Shown here: positions 16,424 through 24,819 of the stretch, one piece after another
Numbering within the stretch: the first letter of the stretch is position 1
Layout: every line of letters starts with the position of its first letter
Assembly: GCF_963667735.1 (NCBI RefSeq)
Contig: NZ_OY763919.1
Coordinates: forward strand, 2,047,539-2,111,538
Reading direction: 5' to 3'
Length of the DNA stretch: 64,000 bases
Source of the DNA: an uncultured Methanoregula sp.
Lineage (GTDB): Archaea > Halobacteriota > Methanomicrobia > Methanomicrobiales > Methanospirillaceae
The notes under the pieces: generated by a model
Told to the model about the DNA's origin: nothing
Database searches by the model: none
The model's input: the letters and a program-made list of their open reading frames with translations, nothing else
Program-made: the position numbers and the translations under genes

Positions 16424-16901
16424 CGGCTCTCCTGATTGCGACCTTTCCATTATTTTGCGGGAAGAATGTTACCGACCTGCCGACTTTGCCGCCAACATCC
16501 TCTTTTACCAGTCTGATATTGTGTTCTTTTAAGAGAGCCCGGATCTTCTCGGCATTCCTCTCGCCGATATTGAGATTTGCCCCAAAGTATTCGAACATGC
16601 TGGCACCCCCGGCCATTTTAGCCACGAGCGACCGGTTCTTGCAACCCATTGCATTGAGTTCCTTGAGAAGGATCGGGACTGCGGTATCAGCATATTTCCC
16701 CGGGCGATCTTTTCTTCCTGCACTTTCTGGCAGCATGATATGGACCATTGCCCCAACCTTCAATGAATCATCATACAGGGTGAGCCCGATACATGAACCA
16801 AGGCCGATGGTCATCATGGGGAACGAACCTACGCGGTATTCTCCGATACCAATCATTGCGGTCTGTTCATGGGAATGGGACGGGTCGGCCATCGTGTTCA
16901 C
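16401..16901 (-). CDS. cheD: Chemoreceptor glutamine deamidase CheD
   Basis: CheD deamidates glutamines on chemoreceptors and is controlled by CheC. The 166-residue protein shows the catalytic Cys in Gly-Leu-Gly-Ser-Cys-Ile-Gly and the His in Val-His-Ile-Met-Leu-Pro. The glycine-rich Lys-Met-Ala-Gly-Gly-Ala-Ser-Met-Phe segment follows. The start is a GTG at 16901, about 11 bases after a GGA-rich site in the end of cheC. An ATG at 16892 is the alternative. CheC lies five bases upstream, so the pair is co-translated, as in many CheC/CheD systems. Confidence 0.93.
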   Translation of the reverse strand: MNTMADPSHSHEQTAMIGIGEYRVGSFPMMTIGLGSCIGLTLYDDSLKVGAMVHIMLPESAGRKDRPGKYADTAVPILLKELNAMGCKNRSLVAKMAGGASMFEYFGANLNIGERNAEKIRALLKEHNIRLVKEDVGGKVGRSVTFFPQNNGKVAIRRADGTTGEL

Positions 16902-16906
16902 GCAGG

Positions 16907-17521
16907 TTAAATTCCTTTCATCATGTTTTCCATCAGTTCGACAATATGTGCAAGTGTGCTGTTCTCAGGCATCATGATAATGTCGCTGTCAATTTTGTGT
17001 TCTTCGCACACGAGTTCGGTGGAGAAGAGGAGAACTTCGTCAATCTCTTCACCCATCTGGGCAATAAGGGTAGACATGGCTGCATGGGCCATATCAACAC
17101 TCAGTGCCGGGGGGGAGGGGAGCATGATGAAACCCAGAAGCTCGGCAGTGGCATCCAGGAATGCGGAGACCATGATGTTGCCCACTTCAAGGAGTGCACT
17201 CTCATCCATCTCATTCATGGGCCGGTTCATATCCGTCAGGCCAAGCATGGTATTGGTGAGGCGGATTGCCGATTCACGGGATATATAAAATATAATATAT
17301 CCCCCGTGCTGAATCTCTCCCTGGAGCTCGAAGGCAACCATGGCTGCAGATTCTTCACCCATATAGGTTCCGAGCTCTGCGATATCGATTGCCTTGATAG
17401 CCGGAACGCTCATCTCTACTGCACTTCCCAGCATCTGAGATAAGGTTGTCGCGGCGTGTGCGGCTCCTATATTTCCGAGCTCCTGGATTGCATCAGACTG
17501 GACTGTTGATAATTTCATCAT
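16907..17521 (-). CDS. cheC: CheY-P phosphatase CheC
   Basis: CheC removes phosphate from CheY-P and binds CheD. The 204 residues hold both family active-site motifs (Asp/Ser-x3-Glu-x2-Asn): Asp-Ala-Ile-Gln-Glu-Leu-Gly-Asn near the N terminus and Ser-Ala-Leu-Leu-Glu-Val-Gly-Asn around residue 105. Two intact sites indicate an active phosphatase of the CheC class rather than CheX or FliY. It has a good ribosome binding site (AGGAG) in the six bases after the cheA stop. Confidence 0.94.
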   Translation of the reverse strand: MMKLSTVQSDAIQELGNIGAAHAATTLSQMLGSAVEMSVPAIKAIDIAELGTYMGEESAAMVAFELQGEIQHGGYIIFYISRESAIRLTNTMLGLTDMNRPMNEMDESALLEVGNIMVSAFLDATAELLGFIMLPSPPALSVDMAHAAMSTLIAQMGEEIDEVLLFSTELVCEEHKIDSDIIMMPENSTLAHIVELMENMMKGI

Positions 17522-17527
17522 CTTCTC

Positions 17528-19486
17528 CTACACAATCGTGTTTACATCGAGAACTGGCACGACTTCCCCATCTCCCAGGATGGTGACACCACTGACTCCC
17601 CGGGTATTCCCGATAAAACGGCTCAGCGGCTTTACCACAACCTCCTGCTTTCCTTCCACCAGATCAACAGGAATGCAACATTTCCGTTTCTGGTACTGGA
17701 CAACGATGAGGATCTCACATATCTCGGATGCACCAACCATATCGTTCAGCCACATGATCTGGAGGACTTCGTCCCGCAGGAGTATTGCTTCTCCTTTGCC
17801 GATATGGTGGGTGGAATCCCGCTTGAAATTCGCTACTTCCACAATACTGCTTATGGGTATCCCGAGACGCTTGCCATTGATCCTGACTATCATGACATCG
17901 ACAATGGCCATTGTCGGGGGAAGCAGGAGTTCGAACCTGCTGCCTTTTCCGGGAGTGGTCTCCACCCGGATAGTGCCTTTGAGAGCCTCGATTGATCGTT
18001 TGACTACATCGAGGCCGACGCCCCTCCCGCTGATATCCGTGATCTTGTCCGCTGTTGAAAAGCCTGGCTGGAAGAGCAGATCTATTGCCTGATCGACAGT
18101 CAGAATATCTGCAGCTTCCTGGGTGATCATTCCCTTCTCAATGGCTTTTTTCTTGACTTTTTCTACATTGATGCCCGCACCGTCATCAACGAGCTCGATG
18201 ATGACGTTATCCCGGTCCCGGTGGGCCGAGAGTTTGACGAATCCTTTGCGGGGTTTACCGGCATTTTCTCGTGCCTCGGGAGACTCGATGCCATGGTTGA
18301 CGGCATTTCTTATGAGGTGGAGCAGGGGATCGTTGAGACCATCCATAACACTCCGGTCGAGTTCAGTCTCACCGCCCTCGATAACAAATTCGACTTCTTT
18401 GCCGTCATACTGGGCAACATCGCGGACAACCCGGGGGAGACGGTTGAAGATCTGGTTTAAGGGGATCATCCGGATGATCATCATCAGGCTCTGGAGATCC
18501 GATACGGATCGTTCAACCATCCCGATGGCCTCATCCATCTCCTTGATCTTATGCTGTTCCGCTATCTGCTTGAGTCTGCCGCGGTTGATGACCAGATCTT
18601 CGACAAGGTTCATGATATGGTCGAGCTGGTGGATATCCACCCGCAGGTGCTTGATCTCACGGTTCTTGTCAGCAGAGGTTGCCTGTTTTTTGTCAGCTTC
18701 AGGTCCTTTTTTCGCGGCTGCCTGCGCATCCGCTGATACAACTTCTTCAATAACAACCGGTTTTATCTCGACAGATGCGATCTCGGTTCCCGAAGCTGCG
18801 GTTTTCAGTGCATCTTCCCCGGCATCGCTCCGGATCCGGAGATCGAAACTGCCTTCGAATTTCCCTTCATCGATAGCTTCCTTGGAAGGGTTTACTGAAA
18901 TGATTGTTCCGAGGCCTTCGAGATTTCCTATAGCAAGCATTGCCCGGACGTCTTTCATCATGCATTCGCTTGCGACCGTTATATGAATATCGAATTCCGG
19001 AATACCGGCAGCATTGGCATCTCCATCCAGTGGAATTTCCGGGGACTCCGCTGGCCGGGTAACCGTGGGAGCCGCTTCGGTCTGTTTTCCTTTGGCACCG
19101 CCATGTTTACTTACCCATTCTTTGAGTGCCTTGACCTGTTCATCAGGATTCTTGGATGAGGAATCTCCCCCTGCCTCGATATCATCGATCATCTGTTCAA
19201 TGACATCGGAACAAGCCAGGAGCAGATTGCCGAGTTCCTGGGTAATCTCCGCACTTCCGCTCCTGACCAGCTGGAATACGTCCTCCATGGCATGACAGAT
19301 CCGTTCCATATCGGAAAAGCCCATGGAGGCCGATGCACCTTTCAGGGTATGGCACGAGCGGAAGATCTCATCGATGGCATTCTCGTCTGCACCTTTTTCC
19401 AGAATTAAGAGGTTCTTTACCAGGTTCTCGTGATTCTCGCGGGACTCCGCGACAAATAATCCCCGGTAAGCCTCAAATTCAGACAC
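17528..19486 (-). CDS. cheA: Chemotaxis histidine kinase CheA
   Basis: This 652-residue cytosolic kinase phosphorylates CheY and CheB in response to receptor state. The domains are an HPt P1 with phospho-accepting His46 (Ser-Cys-His46-Thr-Leu-Lys-Gly), a P2 response-regulator-binding region (about 165-250) and a P3 dimerisation domain (about 275-335). P4 is the ATP-binding domain, with Asn-His-Gly-Ile-Glu (N box), Asp-Asp-Gly-Ala-Gly-Ile-Asn and Gly-Arg-Gly-Val-Gly-Leu-Asp-Val. P5 is CheW-like (about 515-652). The start overlaps the end of cheB by eight bases. CheW and receptors needed to form arrays must be encoded elsewhere. Confidence 0.96.
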   Translation of the reverse strand: MSEFEAYRGLFVAESRENHENLVKNLLILEKGADENAIDEIFRSCHTLKGASASMGFSDMERICHAMEDVFQLVRSGSAEITQELGNLLLACSDVIEQMIDDIEAGGDSSSKNPDEQVKALKEWVSKHGGAKGKQTEAAPTVTRPAESPEIPLDGDANAAGIPEFDIHITVASECMMKDVRAMLAIGNLEGLGTIISVNPSKEAIDEGKFEGSFDLRIRSDAGEDALKTAASGTEIASVEIKPVVIEEVVSADAQAAAKKGPEADKKQATSADKNREIKHLRVDIHQLDHIMNLVEDLVINRGRLKQIAEQHKIKEMDEAIGMVERSVSDLQSLMMIIRMIPLNQIFNRLPRVVRDVAQYDGKEVEFVIEGGETELDRSVMDGLNDPLLHLIRNAVNHGIESPEARENAGKPRKGFVKLSAHRDRDNVIIELVDDGAGINVEKVKKKAIEKGMITQEAADILTVDQAIDLLFQPGFSTADKITDISGRGVGLDVVKRSIEALKGTIRVETTPGKGSRFELLLPPTMAIVDVMIVRINGKRLGIPISSIVEVANFKRDSTHHIGKGEAILLRDEVLQIMWLNDMVGASEICEILIVVQYQKRKCCIPVDLVEGKQEVVVKPLSRFIGNTRGVSGVTILGDGEVVPVLDVNTIV

Positions 19487-20525
19487 GGTTTTCCTCCATC
19501 TGGTGCACTACCCGTTCGATCTCTTTTGCCAGTTTGGTCAGGGGAAGAACTTTATCGACGGCATTATGCTGGATTGCCGATCTGGCCATCCCATATACAA
19601 GACAATCCTTTTCATCACAGATAAGGCTCACTCCCCCGGCTTCCTTGATCGCTTGAGCACCGGCTCCGGCATCATTGCCCATTCCGCTCAGGATTACCGA
19701 TACAATGTTCTTTCCATAAACATGCGCTGCGGATTCAAATGTCTTGTCAACTGCTGGGCGGACTCCATGCAGGGTCGGGGAAGTTGTATGAACAATCCGG
19801 CCTGCCATTGGTTTGTTTGCTTCCATCACGCCACTGATAACCGTGTGCACTCCTGCTTTTGATACGAGGATCTTACCGGTCTCTATCAGATCTCCATTTT
19901 CTGTCTCCTTGACGGGCATGGATGCAATGCGGTTGAAACGCTCGGCAAGGGCTGCGGTGAAACCTACCGGCATATGCTGGGTAACCATCACACCGGCAGG
20001 CAGATCCGATGGCAGGGCTGCCAGAAGGGAATCAAGCATAGGCGGACCCCCGGCGGATGAACCGATGAGCACAACCCGCTCTGCAGCTCCGGTTGGCTGC
20101 GGGGTACTTCGGGGAACCGGGACCGATGTGAGCGTTACCAGATGTTTTATCTTGGAAACCAGTTCCTGTTCGATCTCCCTGACATGCGGGATGTCTTTTG
20201 GCTTGAGCATGAAGTCATCGGCACCAAGCCGGATGGCCTGGACCGTCATCTCCGCATCTTTCGAGGTGAGCGAACTCAGCATCAGGATTTTTGGGCGCTG
20301 CTTTGGCTTTGTTTTCCTGAGTTCTTCGAGAACCTGAATCCCGTTCATCTTGGGCATTTCGATGTCCAGGGTGACAAGATCCGGGCTGAGCGATTCTATC
20401 CTTTCAAGGGCATCGACGCCGTTTGAGGCAGTTCCCACTACTTCAATAGCCGGATCCTTGGTTACCATATCCCGGATGACCGTGCGCATGAACACGGAAT
20501 CATCAACAATGAGTACCTTCACCAT
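19479..20525 (-). CDS. cheB: Chemoreceptor methylesterase/deamidase CheB
   Basis: CheB removes methyl groups from receptors when phosphorylated by CheA. An N-terminal receiver domain (Asp54 as phospho-acceptor in Leu-Asp54-Ile-Glu-Met-Pro) is joined to a methylesterase domain. That domain has Ser157 in Gly-Ser-Ser-Ala-Gly-Gly, His184 in Thr-Gln-His-Met-Pro and an Asp in Gly-Met-Gly-Asn-Asp-Ala-Gly. The start is the ATG at 20525 (Met-Val-Lys-Val-Leu-Ile-Val-Asp-Asp), giving 348 residues. The 45 codons upstream belong to the cheY end in another frame. The matching methyltransferase CheR is not in the window. Confidence 0.95.
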   Translation of the reverse strand: MVKVLIVDDSVFMRTVIRDMVTKDPAIEVVGTASNGVDALERIESLSPDLVTLDIEMPKMNGIQVLEELRKTKPKQRPKILMLSSLTSKDAEMTVQAIRLGADDFMLKPKDIPHVREIEQELVSKIKHLVTLTSVPVPRSTPQPTGAAERVVLIGSSAGGPPMLDSLLAALPSDLPAGVMVTQHMPVGFTAALAERFNRIASMPVKETENGDLIETGKILVSKAGVHTVISGVMEANKPMAGRIVHTTSPTLHGVRPAVDKTFESAAHVYGKNIVSVILSGMGNDAGAGAQAIKEAGGVSLICDEKDCLVYGMARSAIQHNAVDKVLPLTKLAKEIERVVHQMEENRV

Positions 20526-20533
20526 AGGCAGCG

Positions 20534-20896
20534 TCAGGATGCGAGAACGTTTTTGACTTCCTCTAACACTTTTGGTGCCTGGAATGGCTTGACAATATAC
20601 CCCTTGGCTCCGGACTTGATGGCAAGTTTTACCATCTGTTCCTGACCCACGGCAGTACACATCACGATTCTGGCACCCGGATCGGTTGCTTTGATTGCCT
20701 TCAATGCCTCGATACCGTTCATCTTGGGCATCACAACGTCCATGGTGACGAGATCCGGTTTGAGTTCTTTGTATTTTGCCACGGCCTCTTCCCCATCTCC
20801 TGCTTCTCCGGCAATAGTGTGCCCGCCTGAGAAGAGGATGTTTTTGAGAAGGGTTCTCATAAAGAGTGTATCATCTACGATCAGAATCTTTCCCAT
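20534..20896 (-). CDS. cheY: Chemotaxis response regulator CheY
   Basis: This is a single receiver domain of 120 residues. The acidic pair Asp8/Asp9, phospho-acceptor Asp53 (Thr-Met-Asp53-Val-Val-Met-Pro), conserved Thr (Met-Cys-Thr-Ala) and Lys (Ile-Val-Lys-Pro-Phe) are all present. In archaea CheY-P reaches the archaellum motor through CheF, encoded just upstream. A TATA-like element and a preceding U-tract suggest that cheY begins its own transcript with cheB, cheA, cheC and cheD. Confidence 0.96.
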   Translation of the reverse strand: MGKILIVDDTLFMRTLLKNILFSGGHTIAGEAGDGEEAVAKYKELKPDLVTMDVVMPKMNGIEALKAIKATDPGARIVMCTAVGQEQMVKLAIKSGAKGYIVKPFQAPKVLEEVKNVLAS

Positions 20897-20926
20897 TGAC
20901 GATCAAATATCTGATTGGTAAACCAT

Positions 20927-20938
20927 TGCATAAAACTG
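20927..20938 (-). promoter_or_regulatory. TATA-like box in front of cheY
   Basis: On the minus strand the sequence CAGTTTTATGCAAT lies about 35 bases before the cheY ATG. It follows a run of seven T (20953-20959) directly after the cheF stop, so a new transcript may start here. Confidence 0.45.
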
Positions 20939-20952
20939 TATGGGAAGAATGG

Positions 20953-20959
20953 AAAAAAA
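20953..20959 (-). terminator. T-run after cheF
   Basis: Seven consecutive T on the minus strand begin three bases after the cheF stop. Archaeal transcription often ends at such U-tracts, so this may separate the arl-cheF transcript from the che transcript. Confidence 0.45.
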
Positions 20960-20962
20960 CGT

Positions 20963-21772
20963 TCAGTTTGTCTGGGATTTTGTTGCATCGGAAATATACC
21001 GGACTCCTTTGGTTGTCAGCTGGACTTCCCTCCTGATTGTGACCACTTCTGCCAGGCCCAGTTTGAGAACTTTATCATAAATTGCATCGAGCTGCTTGTG
21101 GGGTATGTTGAGCATATTTTCTATGGCATGGGAATCCATTCCGGAATAGATGAGCATGGCCACCTGCTGGTCGACACCGTCAAGTTCAGTTCCCTTCATA
21201 TCCATGCCTTTTGTGGTCTCCTTGAGGAAATTGTAGAGAACCTGAAGGGTAGAAAGCGGGCATAAGACAAGGCTTGAGACGACTTCGCCGCTTTCGAGGT
21301 GATCTATCCTTACTACTTCCGTTGGTTTTCCCTGTACATCCCTTTTTGTCAGTTCAATTGCTGCAACATCGGTCACCGGGACGCAGATCTGTTTTGTTGC
21401 ACTGACAAACCAGATGCCGGAATGAACTACGACAACGCTGCCTTTCTCCCAGGTGGCATCCTTGATCATGACACCGCCCCGTATTGCAGGGGACATAAAA
21501 TATGCCATCAGGCGGTAAGCATTGCAGGAGCCGAGAATGAGCTTTTTTAATACCTGCAAAACTTTCTCAACGGAGAGTATCTTATAAACGGTCTCTTTAT
21601 CTGTCTTGACCGTAATCAGAAGGATGTTTTTCTTTTCAGCAACATCTGCCACAGATTTGAAAAGTATTTCCTGATTGACAGGTGCCGGCAGGACTATCCG
21701 ATCCTCTCCGATTCCCAGCTTGATAACAATCCACTGGTTATTGTGCTCGATTTTTGCCGGAACTTCTTTCAT
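20963..21772 (-). CDS. cheF: Archaeal taxis protein CheF
   Basis: CheF is the archaea-specific adaptor that links CheY-P to the archaellum switch (known from Halobacterium work). The 269-residue protein has an N-terminal domain of beta strands (about 1-190, with Val-Val-Arg-Ile-Asp-His-Leu-Glu-Ser-Gly) and a C-terminal winged-helix-like region (about 200-265). That region contains Gln-Val-Ala-Met-Leu-Ile-Tyr-Ser-Gly and Leu-Asn-Ile-Pro-His-Lys-Gln-Leu-Asp. A ribosome binding site (GTGAGG) precedes the ATG. It is placed between the arl genes and cheY, as expected for a bridge between the two systems. Confidence 0.9.
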   Translation of the reverse strand: MKEVPAKIEHNNQWIVIKLGIGEDRIVLPAPVNQEILFKSVADVAEKKNILLITVKTDKETVYKILSVEKVLQVLKKLILGSCNAYRLMAYFMSPAIRGGVMIKDATWEKGSVVVVHSGIWFVSATKQICVPVTDVAAIELTKRDVQGKPTEVVRIDHLESGEVVSSLVLCPLSTLQVLYNFLKETTKGMDMKGTELDGVDQQVAMLIYSGMDSHAIENMLNIPHKQLDAIYDKVLKLGLAEVVTIRREVQLTTKGVRYISDATKSQTN

Positions 21773-21838
21773 GTATCCTCACGATTCAGGTAATTCCACG
21801 AGTATCAGCGTTCGAATGTACTATTGACATGATGATGT

Positions 21839-23161
21839 TTATTTCATTCCATTGTTTGGCAGGGTCTCGGTTTTTTTGGCCTGGGAATTCTTAACCGATG
21901 ATATTTTTTTGAAAACATCGTCGAGTTCGTTCTCGATCTCCTGTGCAGGAGCTTTGAAATCTTTCAATTCCCGCACAAGGCTGATATCGACCTTCTTTTC
22001 AACGTGTTTGACATCTGCAGCAAGTGAGCTGAGCATATCCTCATCGCTGCCGGGCCCGCTTGCAAAAGAGGCCATATCCGACTGGGTCGAGATCTGGTCC
22101 TCAACCTGATCCATTCCTTTCGGAGCATCGGAAGGGATCCAGGCAGTCTTAACTGTCGATTCATCGGCATTCGGCTGTGGTGGAGCTGCCGGGGCTGCTG
22201 CAGGTGCTGATTCCGGCTCGGCCGGTTCACCGGCATCCCCGAGATCCCCATCCAGATCGACATCCATCTCAACGTCATCGAGATTGATATTTTCAAGATC
22301 GCCGAACTCCGAGTCCAGTGCATCCCCGCCACTACCCGGGTCAAGTCCCCCGAATTCATCGAGACTCCCGGCATCCTGGCTTTTCAGAATTGCTGCAGAT
22401 GCGGCATCGATATCAGATGCAGGATCGGGTAAATCGGATCCCGCTGCCAAATCCGGAACCGGAGCGCCTTCAGAACTGGGAGCTGGAGATCCTAATTCCT
22501 GGTCATCAAGGCCGTCGAGAAGTCCGGGATCGAATTCATCATCCGAAAGCGACAGGAACGGGTCGGCTTCAGCCGAAGATGCTGCTGCGCTGCCTGCGCC
22601 ACCGGCAGATGGAACCGGGGCGGCCGTTGAAGTCTCTTTTACTACTTTCTCATTAACGGTTTTATCCAGCTGTTTGTTGATATCCGCCACTTTTCTTTGC
22701 GTTTTGTTTTTTGTCTGGAGCACCGTTCCAAGGGACTTGACCGAGGACATGAATGAATTGATGTGTCCGCGAATACCCCCGGTTTTTTCAGGTATCTTTG
22801 CTGCTCCTTTTTTCTCTGGTTTGGCTGGTGCGGTCGGATTACTGCCACCGGCTTTTCCAATGGGGAGTCTGAAGTTCTTTAACCGGTCCAAGATACTTCC
22901 GGTCGATGGAGTCCCGGCCGGCTTGGATGTAATGGCCGGTTTTTGGGTACCGGCTGCCTTGGCAGGTGCCGTGCGCTTCATGTGCGCGAGCGATGATTTG
23001 ATATCTTCGACAGTGATTGCTCCCAGCACAAACAGGATAATGAAACCTACCGCTATCACAAGCGGTATCATGATGATGAGCGGGACATCGAACAGGATCA
23101 TGACCGAGCCTGTTATAACGATGATTGCAAACAGCACTGTTCTACGCGTACTCTCTTTCAT
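21839..23161 (-). CDS. Uncharacterised acidic membrane protein in the archaellum operon
   Basis: This encodes a protein of about 440 residues of unknown function. Two adjacent membrane spans (about 9-50) are followed by basic Ala/Pro/Lys-rich sequence. A short helical section (about 115-165) precedes a long disordered, strongly acidic stretch rich in Asp/Glu/Ala/Pro/Gly (about 170-340). The last 60 residues are predicted amphipathic helices. I start at ATG 23161 (Met-Lys-Glu-Ser-Thr) because the frame further upstream lies over the end of arlJ. It starts 16 bases after arlJ and precedes cheF, so a role in the motor or its control is inferred from context only. Confidence 0.8.
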   Translation of the reverse strand: MKESTRRTVLFAIIVITGSVMILFDVPLIIMIPLVIAVGFIILFVLGAITVEDIKSSLAHMKRTAPAKAAGTQKPAITSKPAGTPSTGSILDRLKNFRLPIGKAGGSNPTAPAKPEKKGAAKIPEKTGGIRGHINSFMSSVKSLGTVLQTKNKTQRKVADINKQLDKTVNEKVVKETSTAAPVPSAGGAGSAAASSAEADPFLSLSDDEFDPGLLDGLDDQELGSPAPSSEGAPVPDLAAGSDLPDPASDIDAASAAILKSQDAGSLDEFGGLDPGSGGDALDSEFGDLENINLDDVEMDVDLDGDLGDAGEPAEPESAPAAAPAAPPQPNADESTVKTAWIPSDAPKGMDQVEDQISTQSDMASFASGPGSDEDMLSSLAADVKHVEKKVDISLVRELKDFKAPAQEIENELDDVFKKISSVKNSQAKKTETLPNNGMK

Positions 23162-23177
23162 GGATGATCTCTCCTGC

Positions 23178-24818
23178 TCATGATGCTCCTCCGGCGGCTG
23201 CTCCGGCTGCGGCCATGTTCTGAAGTGCCTCCGGGCTGAAGAACAACCCGACAACGAGGGGTCCTATCAGGAGGATAAGACCGGTTAATGAACAGAATAT
23301 TGCTGTGTAGAAATAATACATATACCGATCGCCCCCGCCAACAATGCGTGCTGCCAGGATATTGGATGCCGTTATGATGGTAAGAGTATATACGACAAAT
23401 GCCCCCATCTCCTTTTCTGGGAAATTCGTAAACATGGTAAGCCCGCCGCCAAGTACGGCGCCTGCCGAAACTCCCCCACCGGAACTTGCACCCGCTGCAT
23501 TCTGTGCAGCCTGGAATTTGCTCATCATGGATGCGACAGACCCGGTAAGTACAACCATGATACGGTAAAGCGCTACGAAAATACCCGCCATTGCCATATG
23601 CATCGGAACGAGGAGTACAATGAAACTCCTGGCATGCATGTCCTTCTTTTCCCGGAGCAGTACCATCTCAAGCATCGATGATCCTACCACGGTTCCGATG
23701 GGTTCCGGTGGCCCGCCGAGGGTGACGGTATCCAGGTAGATGTTGATATATTTGTAGATGTAATTGCTCCCCGATTCGCCGATGAATTTATCCCAGACCT
23801 GTTTGTCGTCAAGGCCAAGGTTCATCTTTGAGTATACGGAATTCACCAGGGGTTCGAGTGCAACGAGGGACTTTTTATCGATGGTGTTGAGGGCATAGAC
23901 TGCTGTTGTTCCCTGGCCCCCCATGACCGCCCCGAAACTGCGGATGAAGGTGGAAAAATCATTGTCCCTGATGGTAATATTTGCATCATCAATAAATCCG
24001 ATGATTCCCATAGGTGCCATCAGGACTCCGACAAGAAGAAAGATCAGGGCGGCCGGAATTCCCAGAACGGCGGTAACGATAATAGCCACAATGGTCAGGG
24101 GAACGATGATCCGTTCCATTGCATGAATCGTTGCCTGTTCTTTGGAGGTTCGGTCCTTGAGACCATGCGTTTTTGGATCATCGGGCACGGACTGGTACAT
24201 CAGAACATTGCCGAAAACACAGATACAAAGGATGATGCCGTACGACATGTTCAGCGTTGAATCGAGCCCGGCAGGAGCATAAATGGCAATCGATACCATC
24301 ATCGTAACGGCAATGACCGTTCCCGACAGGAGCATGGCAATATAGGCGTCCCCCCATTTTTTGAGCAGTTCCAGTCCCTGTTCGACCTGGCTCCTATAAA
24401 CACTTTTAACGGTTGAAAGTTCGTTTCTTAAGAAATCTTCATCGGGGACACCGGAATCGATGGCATTGGCGTACCGGTTGAGCATGCTCTTGAGGACAAT
24501 ATTGTTGGTCCGTTCGGCAACGATACTCAGTCCTTCAGAATAACTGTAACTCCACTTTTTCACAAGCGTATCGACTTTCGTTATGTATTTGGCAGAAATG
24601 TACTCTTTCCGGTTTGCCGCGTACGCGAATATCTCCGGCCTCGATGCACTGGCAAGGGCGAGGGAGGCCATGTACGTATTCATGAATAGCAGATCAGCAC
24701 TCATCTTCTTGCCTTCGCTGACCTGATCTAATTTCTCTTTTATGCCTTCAATGGTAGATGCAAACGGCAGGGGCCTGGCCTCTTTTTCCGGCGCCCCGTT
24801 CTCTTTGGTATCGGCCAT
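23178..24818 (-). CDS. arlJ: Archaellum membrane platform protein ArlJ (FlaJ)
   Basis: ArlJ is the polytopic membrane base of the archaellum motor, related to TadC/GspF. The roughly 546 residues have a cytosolic N-terminal half with helical T2SF-like segments. Several membrane spans follow (about 160-260), then a second T2SF-like cytosolic domain (about 270-380) and a final set of spans to the C terminus. The start is the ATG at 24818, one base beyond the arlI stop; a TTG at 24830 is a weaker option. It interacts with the ATPase ArlI encoded immediately upstream. Confidence 0.94.
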   Translation of the reverse strand: MADTKENGAPEKEARPLPFASTIEGIKEKLDQVSEGKKMSADLLFMNTYMASLALASASRPEIFAYAANRKEYISAKYITKVDTLVKKWSYSYSEGLSIVAERTNNIVLKSMLNRYANAIDSGVPDEDFLRNELSTVKSVYRSQVEQGLELLKKWGDAYIAMLLSGTVIAVTMMVSIAIYAPAGLDSTLNMSYGIILCICVFGNVLMYQSVPDDPKTHGLKDRTSKEQATIHAMERIIVPLTIVAIIVTAVLGIPAALIFLLVGVLMAPMGIIGFIDDANITIRDNDFSTFIRSFGAVMGGQGTTAVYALNTIDKKSLVALEPLVNSVYSKMNLGLDDKQVWDKFIGESGSNYIYKYINIYLDTVTLGGPPEPIGTVVGSSMLEMVLLREKKDMHARSFIVLLVPMHMAMAGIFVALYRIMVVLTGSVASMMSKFQAAQNAAGASSGGGVSAGAVLGGGLTMFTNFPEKEMGAFVVYTLTIITASNILAARIVGGGDRYMYYFYTAIFCSLTGLILLIGPLVVGLFFSPEALQNMAAAGAAAGGAS

Positions 24819-24819
24819 A

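Noticed and set aside
18123..18986. Plus-strand frame of 287 codons
   Set aside because: Antisense to cheA; Ser/Arg-rich low-information sequence without any domain.
22284..23183. Plus-strand frame of 299 codons
   Set aside because: Antisense to the acidic membrane protein; Ser/Pro-rich composition is what an Asp/Glu/Ala-rich gene gives in reverse.
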